5,746 nt of DNA from Balneolales bacterium (lineage in GTDB: Bacteria > Bacteroidota > Rhodothermia > Balneolales > Natronogracilivirgulaceae), in the NCBI GenBank assembly GCA_007133875.1, contig SLLW01000368.1, forward strand, positions 1 through 5,746, given 5' to 3'. The notes beneath the pieces were generated by a model. It was not told the origin of the DNA, did no database searches, and saw nothing but the letters and a program-made list of their open reading frames with translations. Shown in pieces: positions 1 through 5,746 of the stretch; the stretch's first letter is position 1; every line of letters starts with the position of its first letter. A program made the translations under genes and the position numbers.

Positions 1-133
1 GGATGGATTTATTGTCGGCAGTGCACTGATAGACTATATCCGTTCGGTGTATCCTGACGAGGATTGGATAGCCCAAACAGGCGCATTTGTCAGAAAGCTC
101 AAGTCCGGAGAAAAAGCCGATACGGCTTCATAA
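1..133 (+). CDS. trpA: Tryptophan synthase alpha subunit, C-terminal end (partial, 5' end outside window)
   Basis: Only the last 43 codons are present, read from base 2 to the TAA at 131-133. The fragment opens with DGFIVGSALIDYIR. In TrpA the conserved V-G-S-A segment near the C-terminus binds the phosphate of indole-3-glycerol phosphate (Gly234 and Ser235 in the Salmonella and E. coli enzymes). The remaining residues fit the final TrpA helix, followed by a short polar tail rich in K, E, D and S. TrpA splits indole-3-glycerol phosphate into indole and glyceraldehyde 3-phosphate, and TrpB consumes the indole in the last step of tryptophan synthesis. As trpA is commonly the last trp gene, the trp operon probably lies to the left and ends here. 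The call rests on a short motif; another TIM-barrel phosphate-binding protein is less likely because the ending and the spacing to the stop match TrpA well. Confidence 0.82.
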   Translation, partial: DGFIVGSALIDYIRSVYPDEDWIAQTGAFVRKLKSGEKADTAS

Positions 134-302
134 GTGTGTATTAGAACGAGAAATCACAAAACGTCGACTCATGCGTTACATCGTGAACAGGAATTCCGTT
201 TGATTTCGTATTATTCACTATGAATGGTCCGGAAAACATGGCCCTTTCTGAGGGAACAGATTCCCGTAATGATATATTATTCAAAAAATCTTTTTTTTTA
301 CC
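134..302. other. Intergenic region between trpA and the DUF4837 gene
   Basis: This 169-nt stretch carries no convincing gene, RNA gene or classical terminator. Three things can be seen. A small hairpin, GGGAA-CAGA-TTCCC, lies at 252-265 but is not followed directly by T residues. An AT-rich segment (about 269-300) ends in A6 at 283-288 and an uninterrupted T9 at 291-299, three bases before the ATG at 303. A 28-codon frame starting at ATG 220 ends in a TGA at 304-306 that overlaps the next start as ATGA. No Shine-Dalgarno sequence precedes position 303. A promoter for the downstream gene is likely here, but I cannot place a good -10/-35 or a Bacteroidota-type -33/-7 pair. Confidence 0.5.
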
Positions 303-1403
303 ATGATCCGCAAAAACCAAATTCTATTACTCATCATCCTGGTAGCGGGATTATTTGTCTGGACGGGCTGTGATGGAGATTACCGGCGCTCTGCGCAGGG
401 TGGCTTCTCTGAAGTGCTGGTGGTAATGGATTCCACGCAATGGGATAGCCCCACTGCCGATGCCATTCGTGCTACATTCGGAAGGGAGATGATGACACTT
501 CCACGCCCCGAAGAGCGCTATGATCTGAGATTTATGGATCTTCGGACAAACAGAGACCTTGAGTTCGCAAAAAGTTTTAAAAATACCATTTTCGTAGCCC
601 CAATTACCGAAGAGAGTAATGTCGGGGCGTTTATCCGTGCTGTGATGAGTGAGGATATCCAACAGAGAATAGCGGATGGCCGAAATTTTGCCTTTCCGTT
701 GAGGGATCGTTGGTTCCAGGATCAATGGACTCTGTTTTTGTCGGCACAGGATCACGAGACACTTTCCCGGAAAATAAGGGAGTCAGAACGGTCGCTGGTT
801 AGTTATCTGGATGAAGTGGAACGCGGACGCTGGACCCGTGAGATTTATCGCAGGGGTGAGCAAGCGCATCTTGCAGATACTCTTATGGAAAATCACGGAT
901 TCCGGTTTCGTGTGCAGCACGACTACCGGATTGGTGTGGATACTACCAGTTTTATCTCATTTCGCCGCTATTTGCATGATAATGATCGCTGGATCTGGTT
1001 CTCCTATTTTGAGGACAAAGATGGTCTGGATGATATTGACCAGGATTGGATCAATAACACCCGTGACAGTTTGAACCGGAAATACATCCGGGGTACCCGT
1101 GACGAGTCCTACGTAACCACCGAATACCGCCGTGCTATTGAAACGGTCGATACACGTATAAATGGAAAACCGGCTCTTGAGACCAGAGGAACCTGGAATA
1201 TGACCGGAGATGTCATGGGCGGGCCATTTCTCAATTATGTCGTGTATGCCGAAGATCAGCAACGTATATACATGATGGAGTTTGGCCAGTTTGCTCCACG
1301 ATATAGCAAACGGCGTTTTATGAACCAGTTTGAGGCAATGGCTTACACGTTTGAAACGGATGCTGACTGGGTACCAGACTCCGTGGCTTTCGCGGAAGAA
1401 TAA
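303..1403 (+). CDS. DUF4837 family lipoprotein, function unknown
   Basis: The 366-residue product opens with a basic tip (MIRKNQ), a hydrophobic stretch at residues 7-20 and Cys23 in the context VWTGC, which looks like a type II (lipoprotein) signal peptide. The mature protein would begin C-D-G-D. Family hallmarks of DUF4837 are visible. Near residues 34-70 there is a G-x-x-x-E-V-L-V-V-M-D strand, a W, and LPRPEE. Near residue 96 there is a 'KNTIFVAP' strand. In the C-terminal half there is a W-x-W-F-x-Y-F segment, then G-x-P-A-L-E-T-R-G-x-W, MGGPFLNYV and a 'FGQFAPRYSKRRFMNQFEA' ending. These match my memory of the family, which is found in Bacteroidota and relatives and has no established function. 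The length fits a complete protein. Expected location is the periplasmic side of a membrane or the cell surface. The start at 303 leaves a normal signal peptide but has no Shine-Dalgarno box. The Trp at position -3 of the lipobox is unusual, since L, V or I is typical. The gene is separated from both neighbours by well over 100 nt, so it is probably its own unit. Confidence 0.83.
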   Translation: MIRKNQILLLIILVAGLFVWTGCDGDYRRSAQGGFSEVLVVMDSTQWDSPTADAIRATFGREMMTLPRPEERYDLRFMDLRTNRDLEFAKSFKNTIFVAPITEESNVGAFIRAVMSEDIQQRIADGRNFAFPLRDRWFQDQWTLFLSAQDHETLSRKIRESERSLVSYLDEVERGRWTREIYRRGEQAHLADTLMENHGFRFRVQHDYRIGVDTTSFISFRRYLHDNDRWIWFSYFEDKDGLDDIDQDWINNTRDSLNRKYIRGTRDESYVTTEYRRAIETVDTRINGKPALETRGTWNMTGDVMGGPFLNYVVYAEDQQRIYMMEFGQFAPRYSKRRFMNQFEAMAYTFETDADWVPDSVAFAEE

Positions 1404-1523
1404 GGACCGGCTAGATGCACCAAATGAGAGGGGTTTGGAGTATCTGCCTGACCAGTATGAGTGATTTTATATATCATATTAAACGGCCATATCGATTCTG
1501 TATATAACGCGCGGGAGTCTTTA

Positions 1524-1547
1524 TTGATTTCTTCATAAGAAATTCAA
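1524..1547. promoter_or_regulatory. Imperfect inverted repeat upstream of cydA, candidate operator
   Basis: TTGATTTCTT (1524-1533) is followed by CAT and then AAGAAATTCAA (1537-1547). The right arm is the reverse complement of the left arm apart from one extra T, giving ten paired positions and outer TTGA/TCAA ends. It lies 61 nt before the ATG at 1608 (34 nt before the TTG at 1581), a normal place for an operator or 5'-UTR hairpin of an oxygen- or redox-controlled operon. It does not fit FNR (TTGAT-N4-ATCAA), since the TTGAT and ATTCAA ends are too far apart, nor the Rex consensus (TTGTG-type arms). No T tract follows it, so a terminator is unlikely. The binding factor is unknown and chance pairing in AT-rich DNA is possible. 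Confidence 0.3.
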
Positions 1548-1572
1548 ACAGAACGCTTTATTTGCTGTCTAT

Positions 1573-1577
1573 AGGAG
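1573..1577 (+). promoter_or_regulatory. AGGAG Shine-Dalgarno-like box that bears on the cydA start
   Basis: AGGAG is a very good Shine-Dalgarno match. It stands 3 nt before an in-frame TTG (1581), which is tight, 6 nt before an in-frame ATT (1584), and 30 nt before the in-frame ATG (1608), which is too far for direct use. It supports a start nine codons upstream of the one favoured by family alignment. For comparison, cydB has AAGGA at 2978-2982 with an 11-nt spacer to its ATG, so SD-like sites do seem to be used in this operon. Confidence 0.4.
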
Positions 1578-1607
1578 TTTTTGATTACATATTACACCTC
1601 GTACCCT

Positions 1608-2978
1608 ATGGAAGCTTTGGAACTGGCCCGGTGGCAATTTGGGATCACCACCGTTTACCACTTCATATTTGTGCCTCTAACACTCGGTTTATCGGTTTTA
1701 GTAGCCATTCTACAATCGTTTTATTATAAAACCGGTGATATCGGATATAAGAGATTAACCAAGTATTTCGGAAAACTGTTTGTCATAATTTTTACGCTTG
1801 GTATCGTTACCGGAATTGTCCAGGAGTTTCAATTTGGGATGAACTGGTCAGAATACTCTCGGTTTGTCGGTGATATCTTTGGTATTCCGCTTGCCATCGA
1901 GGCGTTGATGGCTTTTTTTATTGAGTCGACATTTCTCGGACTGTGGATTTTCGGGTGGACACGTCTCTCCAAAGCCGTTCATCTCGCTTGCATATGGCTG
2001 GTTGCCGTAGCATCAAACTTATCTGCCATATGGATATTGATGGCCAATTCCTGGATGCAGGTACCGGTGGGATACCATTTGGTAGACGGGCGCGCCGAAC
2101 TTACAGATTTCATCGCCATTCTGATGAATGAACGACTACTGGTTCAGATGCCTCATGTCATCCTCGGCGGATTCATAACCGGTGGGATGTTCGTAATTGG
2201 ATTGAGTGCATGGATGATCATCCGAAATAAACAACCAGAATTATTCCTGAGATCTGCAAAAATCGCACTGGTTTTCACAGCGGTAGCCAGTCTGCTCACT
2301 GCAACCACCGGGCACGACCAGGCACAGGAAACCGTACACACGCAGCCGATGAAGATGGCCGCTATGGAAGGACTTTGGGAAACAGAGGAACCTGCCAGTT
2401 TTTCAATGTTTGCGATTATCAATCAGGAGGAGGGAGTCAGCCAGCGGGAAATCCGGCTCCCATATATGCTATCGGTTCTGGCACATAATAACCTGACCAG
2501 CGAAGTTCGCGGCCTGAACGAGCTGCAGGCCGAGATGGAGGAAATACACGGTCCCGGAGATTATATGCCGCCTGTGGCCATTGTTTACTGGAGTTTTCGG
2601 ATTATGGTTGGTCTTGGAGTATTGTTTATTATTGTCTCATTTTACGGCCTTTGGCTTTGGTGGCGGGAAAAACTGCAAAACCATACAATATTCCTGAAGA
2701 CAACGATGGTTATGATGTTCCTGACCTTTGTCGCCAATACAGCCGGATGGATTGTGGCTGAAATGGGCCGGCAGCCCTGGGTGGTTTATGAACTCTTGCT
2801 GACGGCAGATGGCGTGTCGGCATCTGTTTTTGAAAGCTCTATCTGGATCAGTATGACCGCATTCACACTTCTATACGGAATACTGGCGGTCGCTGCCTTT
2901 TATCTTGTATGGTATTACGGCAAGCAGGGGGCCCCCGAGGAACAAGAGGGGAAAGAAACCAATCTTCATACGTATTAA
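1608..2978 (+). CDS. cydA: Cytochrome bd ubiquinol/menaquinol oxidase subunit I (CydA), short Q-loop type
   Basis: CydA carries the three hemes (b558, b595, d) and the quinol site of cytochrome bd, the high-affinity oxygen reductase of the cytoplasmic membrane. With the ATG at 1608 it is 456 residues and starts MEALELARWQFG, matching CydA N-termini. Aligned by eye to E. coli CydA, the key residues are His18 (E. coli His19, high-spin heme ligand), Glu98 and Glu106 (Glu99 and Glu107, proton path, in PLAIEALMAFFIESTF), and His183 and Met333 (His186 and Met393, heme b558). Lys249 and Glu254 match Lys252 and Glu257 (quinol site); Glu385 (Glu445) lies just before the GRQPW motif at 387-391. Lys249 and Met333 are 84 residues apart against 141 in E. 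coli, so the C-terminal Q-loop insert is missing (S-type). About nine membrane helices are expected. An in-frame TTG at 1581 would add nine residues (MITYYTSYP) and has AGGAG 3 nt upstream; I prefer 1608 on family alignment, without certainty. The stop lies 15 nt before cydB. Confidence 0.96.
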   Translation: MEALELARWQFGITTVYHFIFVPLTLGLSVLVAILQSFYYKTGDIGYKRLTKYFGKLFVIIFTLGIVTGIVQEFQFGMNWSEYSRFVGDIFGIPLAIEALMAFFIESTFLGLWIFGWTRLSKAVHLACIWLVAVASNLSAIWILMANSWMQVPVGYHLVDGRAELTDFIAILMNERLLVQMPHVILGGFITGGMFVIGLSAWMIIRNKQPELFLRSAKIALVFTAVASLLTATTGHDQAQETVHTQPMKMAAMEGLWETEEPASFSMFAIINQEEGVSQREIRLPYMLSVLAHNNLTSEVRGLNELQAEMEEIHGPGDYMPPVAIVYWSFRIMVGLGVLFIIVSFYGLWLWWREKLQNHTIFLKTTMVMMFLTFVANTAGWIVAEMGRQPWVVYELLLTADGVSASVFESSIWISMTAFTLLYGILAVAAFYLVWYYGKQGAPEEQEGKETNLHTY

Positions 2979-2993
2979 AGGAAACTGCGGATT

Positions 2994-4007
2994 ATGGATC
3001 TACAAACATTCTGGTTGATACTGATTGCCGTACTGTTTATCGGTTATTTCTTTCTGGAAGGATTCGATTTCGGCGTGGGTATATTGATGCCTTTTGTCAG
3101 CAAAGATGAAGTGGACCGTCGCATAACACTCAATACGATCGGACCTTTTTGGGATGCCAATGAAGTCTGGCTCATTACAGCCGGCGGAGCCATGTTTGCC
3201 GCCTTCCCGCACTGGTACGCTACTCTTTTTAGTGGATTTTATCTGCCGCTGCTGCTCATCTTGCTGGCATTGATTGTTCGGGCTGTCGGCTTTGAATTCC
3301 GAAGTAAAATGAAAGAGCAGTGGTGGCGTAAAACGGCCGACTATTTTATCTTCTGGGGAAGTGCCTTACCGGCATTTCTATGGGGAGTCGCCCTTACCAA
3401 TATCGTTATGGGACTGCCGATTGGCGACGATATGAATTTCATCGGTTCTCTCGGTTTATTGCTAAACCCGTTCGCAATTCTTGGCGGACTGGCTTCCCTG
3501 GTGATGTTCACCCTTCATGGTGCCATCTTTCTGAGTCTGCGTACAACAGATGAACTGAAGGATCGTGTTGAACGGATAGCCAAAATTATGTGGGTTCCTG
3601 CCGGGGTGGTACTACTTTCATTTGCACTCCTTGGCTATCGCCACACCATTCTCTTTGAGGAACTGGGACTGATTCCCGGTACACTGCCGATGATCACCAT
3701 CGGCGCGTTTGTCGCTGTCATTGTATTCATGCAGATCAACAGGTTTGGATGGGCGTTTGCTGCAACGGGAACAACGATTATTTTTGGGACTACGGTGGTA
3801 TTTCAGGGTATGTTTCCGGTGGTCATGCCATCGACGATCTCCACAGATTTTCATCTTACCGTCTATAATGCTTCGTCCAGCGATCTGACCCTTACGATTA
3901 TGTCTTTTGTGGCCATTCTTTTTCTGCCAATCATTCTCTCGTATCAGGGCTGGAGCTATTGGGTCTTCCGTGAACGTGTAACCCGTGACGCTATACCGAG
4001 AAGCTGA
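2994..4007 (+). CDS. cydB: Cytochrome bd oxidase subunit II (CydB)
   Basis: CydB is the second integral membrane subunit of cytochrome bd; it pairs with CydA, carries no heme in most characterised enzymes and helps form a proton channel. The 337-residue product is somewhat shorter than E. coli CydB (379) but complete. Family signatures are clear. An N-terminal helix is followed by FFLEGFDFGVG (residues 19-29, Asp25 matching E. coli Asp29). Next come IGPFWDANEVWL (49-60, Asp54 matching E. coli Asp58, a proton-path residue) and FSGFYLPL (79-86). VRAVGFEFR (95-103) ends an early helix. Near the C-terminus are MFPVVMPST and LTVYNASSSDLTL (273-300), a classic CydB segment before the last helix. 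Eight to nine hydrophobic helices can be seen. AAGGA at 2978-2982 lies 11 nt upstream of the ATG and overlaps the cydA stop codon. The TGA is only 4 nt from the cydD start, leaving no room for a cydX small-subunit gene. Confidence 0.97.
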   Translation: MDLQTFWLILIAVLFIGYFFLEGFDFGVGILMPFVSKDEVDRRITLNTIGPFWDANEVWLITAGGAMFAAFPHWYATLFSGFYLPLLLILLALIVRAVGFEFRSKMKEQWWRKTADYFIFWGSALPAFLWGVALTNIVMGLPIGDDMNFIGSLGLLLNPFAILGGLASLVMFTLHGAIFLSLRTTDELKDRVERIAKIMWVPAGVVLLSFALLGYRHTILFEELGLIPGTLPMITIGAFVAVIVFMQINRFGWAFAATGTTIIFGTTVVFQGMFPVVMPSTISTDFHLTVYNASSSDLTLTIMSFVAILFLPIILSYQGWSYWVFRERVTRDAIPRS

Positions 4008-4011
4008 CCGG

Positions 4012-5746
4012 ATGTCCGATTACAGCAGGAACCACAAGCGCCTTATCTGGCTGGCACTGGACCAGAAAGGATATTGGCTTATTTCCGCTATCTTGAGCCT
4101 GCTTTCTGCCGGTGCCATTATCCTGCTTATGTTTGGCCTAAGTACTGCTGTGAATGCTGTTTTTATGCAACAGCAACCGCTTTCGATGATCCAGCCAACA
4201 CTGTATCTGTTGGCAGGGGCCATCCTGTTTCGAGGAGTGTTGTTCTGGTTATCCGAAATCGTTTCACAGGGGGCCGCATCTCAGATCAAGAAGCAATTAC
4301 GGATTCGGCTTTTCCGGCATATACAGGATCTGGGACCGGCATGGACCGGCAGACAAAGCAGCGGAGAGCTTTCATCAACAGCTGTTGAAGGGGTGGAGAA
4401 GCTGGACGATTACTTTGCCCGTTTTCTGCCAGCTGCCATACATATGCTGATTGTACCTGCAGTCCTGGCGTTATTTGTAATTTGGATGGACTGGCTCAGC
4501 GGATTGATTCTGATCATAACCGGTCCGCTTATACCGGTTTTTATGTCACTGATCGGCATGCAGGCCGAGTCCCAGAGTAAAAAACAGTGGACAACACTGC
4601 AAAAAATGAGTTCCCACTTCCTTGATACTGTTCAGGGTCTTCGGACACTCAAACTTTTCAACCGGACGGGGTACAAGCAGCAGGAAGTGGAACTGACCAG
4701 TGATCTTTTTCGGCGAACCACCATGGGAATCCTGAAAGTAGCCTTTCTCTCCGGATTTGTCCTTGAACTTTTTGCCTCCATCGCCACAGCACTCGTTGCG
4801 GTCGAAATCGGAATCAGGCTCATTGAAGGGCATATCGGGTTTCAACTTGGTCTTTTTGTACTTTTGCTGGCTCCCGAATATTATCTCCCTTTCCGCATGT
4901 TTGGCGCAAGACATCATGCCGGCATGGAAGGTACCGAAGCTGCCGGACGGATATTTGAAATCCTGGGCACACCAATATCAGTAAATACAACGGATGATCA
5001 GAAAGTTCCGGTACCGGAGGCACCATATTCCATTCATTATGATCGTGTTAGTTATACCTATCCCGGCAGTACCAAAAGAGTGCTCGATAGTTGCTCGTTC
5101 CGGCTTGATCCCGGATGCACCACCGCACTTGTAGGCCGAAGCGGATCCGGTAAAACGACCATCACGCGTCTGTTGTCACAACAGATTGCGCCGGAAGAAG
5201 GCGCGATACAAATCAATGGCATCTCATTAAGACGCCTGGATGAAAGCGAATGGCTTCGACATATTGCCGTAGTCAATCAGGGAGTATGGCTCTTTGATGA
5301 TACGGTGTGGGCAAACCTTGTTATAGCACGACCCGGAACATCCTTTGACAGCGTAGTAGAAGCAGCAAAAGCGGCAGAAGCGCACGAATTTATCACAGGG
5401 CTGCCACAGGGGTATGAAACCCGTCTGGGAGAGCATGCAACGCGTCTCAGTGGGGGGGAACGCCAGCGTCTGGCGATGGCCCGGGCATTTCTTAGGAATG
5501 CCTCCCTGGTCATCCTTGATGAGCCTTCATCTGCACTTGATCCGGAGAGTGAGCATTTGATAGCAACAGCTATGCAGCGCTTAATGAAAGGGCGGGCCGT
5601 ACTTATCGTGGCACACCGCTTGTCGACGGTTCAAAGGGCTGAAAAAATCCTGGTAATGGATCGGGGCCGGATCATAGACGAAGGAACCCATCAGAAACTT
5701 CTGGAATCAAACCCGCTCTATCAGAAGATGGTCACCATGTACCACA
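4012..5746 (+). CDS. cydD: CydD subunit of the thiol-exporting ABC transporter CydDC (3' end outside window)
   Basis: The frame stays open from the ATG at 4012 to the window end, giving 578 codons; E. coli CydD has 588 residues, so only a few are likely missing. It is a half-size ABC exporter. Residues 1 to about 300 form the membrane domain, with six hydrophobic segments near 21-43, 63-85, 139-159, 161-183, 241-268 and 275-290. The ATPase domain follows, with Walker A GRSGSGKTT (375-383), Q-loop Gln423, signature LSGGERQRLAMARAF (479-493), Walker B LVILDE (499-504, Glu504 catalytic), D-loop SALD and switch His535 in VAHRL. All key residues are intact. The LLAPEYYLPFR segment (285-295) resembles the LAPEFFQPLR segment of E. 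coli CydD and, with position right after cydB, supports CydD over a generic exporter. In E. coli, CydDC exports cysteine and glutathione to the periplasm and is needed to assemble cytochrome bd. The 4-nt gap after cydB and lack of a strong Shine-Dalgarno box suggest translational coupling. The partner CydC should follow. Confidence 0.9.
   Translation, partial: MSDYSRNHKRLIWLALDQKGYWLISAILSLLSAGAIILLMFGLSTAVNAVFMQQQPLSMIQPTLYLLAGAILFRGVLFWLSEIVSQGAASQIKKQLRIRLFRHIQDLGPAWTGRQSSGELSSTAVEGVEKLDDYFARFLPAAIHMLIVPAVLALFVIWMDWLSGLILIITGPLIPVFMSLIGMQAESQSKKQWTTLQKMSSHFLDTVQGLRTLKLFNRTGYKQQEVELTSDLFRRTTMGILKVAFLSGFVLELFASIATALVAVEIGIRLIEGHIGFQLGLFVLLLAPEYYLPFRMFGARHHAGMEGTEAAGRIFEILGTPISVNTTDDQKVPVPEAPYSIHYDRVSYTYPGSTKRVLDSCSFRLDPGCTTALVGRSGSGKTTITRLLSQQIAPEEGAIQINGISLRRLDESEWLRHIAVVNQGVWLFDDTVWANLVIARPGTSFDSVVEAAKAAEAHEFITGLPQGYETRLGEHATRLSGGERQRLAMARAFLRNASLVILDEPSSALDPESEHLIATAMQRLMKGRAVLIVAHRLSTVQRAEKILVMDRGRIIDEGTHQKLLESNPLYQKMVTMYH

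Larger units (their letters stand above)
1404..1607. other. Intergenic region upstream of cydA, presumed to hold the cyd promoter
   Basis: No gene is supported here. The left part has only a weak CCAAA/TTTGG pairing (1420-1438) with no T tract, so I do not call a terminator. The middle (about 1460-1510) is AT-rich. One weak sigma-70-like pair is CTGACC at 1449-1454 and TATCAT at 1472-1477, with a 17-nt spacer. TTTATTTG at 1557-1564 is one base off the Bacteroidota -7 consensus TAnnTTTG, but no -33 element stands at the right distance. An imperfect inverted repeat and an AGGAG box, listed separately, occupy the right part. The operon's promoter is probably here, but its exact position is not decided by the sequence. 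Confidence 0.45.

Noticed and set aside
252..299. Possible intrinsic terminator of trpA (GGGAA-CAGA-TTCCC and the later T9)
   Set aside because: The stem is only five pairs and 25 nt of AT-rich DNA separate it from the T tract, so it lacks the hairpin-plus-U-tract layout.
351..755. 134-codon open frame on the - strand inside the DUF4837 gene
   Set aside because: It lies fully opposite a gene with clear family motifs. Its translation is rich in H, C, R and I with no recognisable domain, typical of a shadow frame.
957..1262. 101-codon open frame on the - strand inside the DUF4837 gene
   Set aside because: It is antisense to the most conserved part of the DUF4837 protein and shows no family motif.
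1420..1438. CCAAA/TTTGG pairing after the DUF4837 stop as a terminator
   Set aside because: It has five base pairs around a nine-base loop and no following T tract, so it is too weak to call.
1462..1476. TGAT-N7-ATCA as an FNR or CRP site upstream of cydA
   Set aside because: FNR needs a 4-nt and CRP a 6-nt gap between half-sites. The 7-nt gap and AT-rich surroundings make chance more likely.
4008..4011. A cydX-type small third subunit gene after cydB
   Set aside because: Only 4 nt separate the cydB stop from the cydD start, so no small gene can lie between them, and none is visible elsewhere in the window.
4546..4917. 123-codon - strand frame (with other overlapping frames) inside cydD
   Set aside because: cydD reads through this whole stretch in one frame with correct transporter topology. 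The antisense products are low-complexity and unlike any family I know.

Overview
The window is an ordinary-looking bacterial chromosome segment of roughly balanced base composition, with every supported gene on the + strand. It holds the last 43 codons of a gene that reads as trpA, a complete DUF4837-family lipoprotein gene, and a cytochrome bd operon in the order cydA-cydB-cydD. The window closes inside cydD, close to that gene's expected end. DUF4837 is, to my knowledge, confined to Bacteroidota and relatives (including Balneolota and Rhodothermota). Together with the weak or absent Shine-Dalgarno signals, this points to that superphylum. I lean to a Balneolota- or Rhodothermota-like organism, but this is inference from protein flavour and not proof.

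Layout: 1-133, tail of tryptophan synthase alpha. 134-302, intergenic with a long T tract directly before the next start and a possible 28-codon upstream reading frame. 303-1403, DUF4837 lipoprotein. 1404-1607, cyd upstream region with an imperfect inverted repeat (1524-1547) and an AGGAG box (1573-1577) that makes the cydA start ambiguous. 1608-2978 (or from 1581), cydA. 2994-4007, cydB. 4012 to the window end, cydD, open at the 3' side. The cyd genes are packed with gaps of 15 and 4 nt, so they should be one transcript. A cydC gene is expected immediately downstream but cannot be seen.

How the genes work together: CydA and CydB form the membrane quinol oxidase that reduces oxygen to water with high affinity and carries no copper. 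CydD is one half of the CydDC ABC exporter of glutathione/cysteine, needed in E. coli for assembly of the bd hemes. All key heme, proton-path and quinol-site residues in CydA, and all ATPase motifs in CydD, are intact, so the module should be functional. CydA has the short (S-type) Q-loop. Its N-terminal half and the A-B-D gene order recall the actinobacterial version, which is worth a phylogenetic check.

I found no evidence of a new biological system, mobile element, CRISPR array or RNA gene here. The findings are small-scale: regulatory candidates, a start-site conflict, homopolymer tracts and a possible transfer history.
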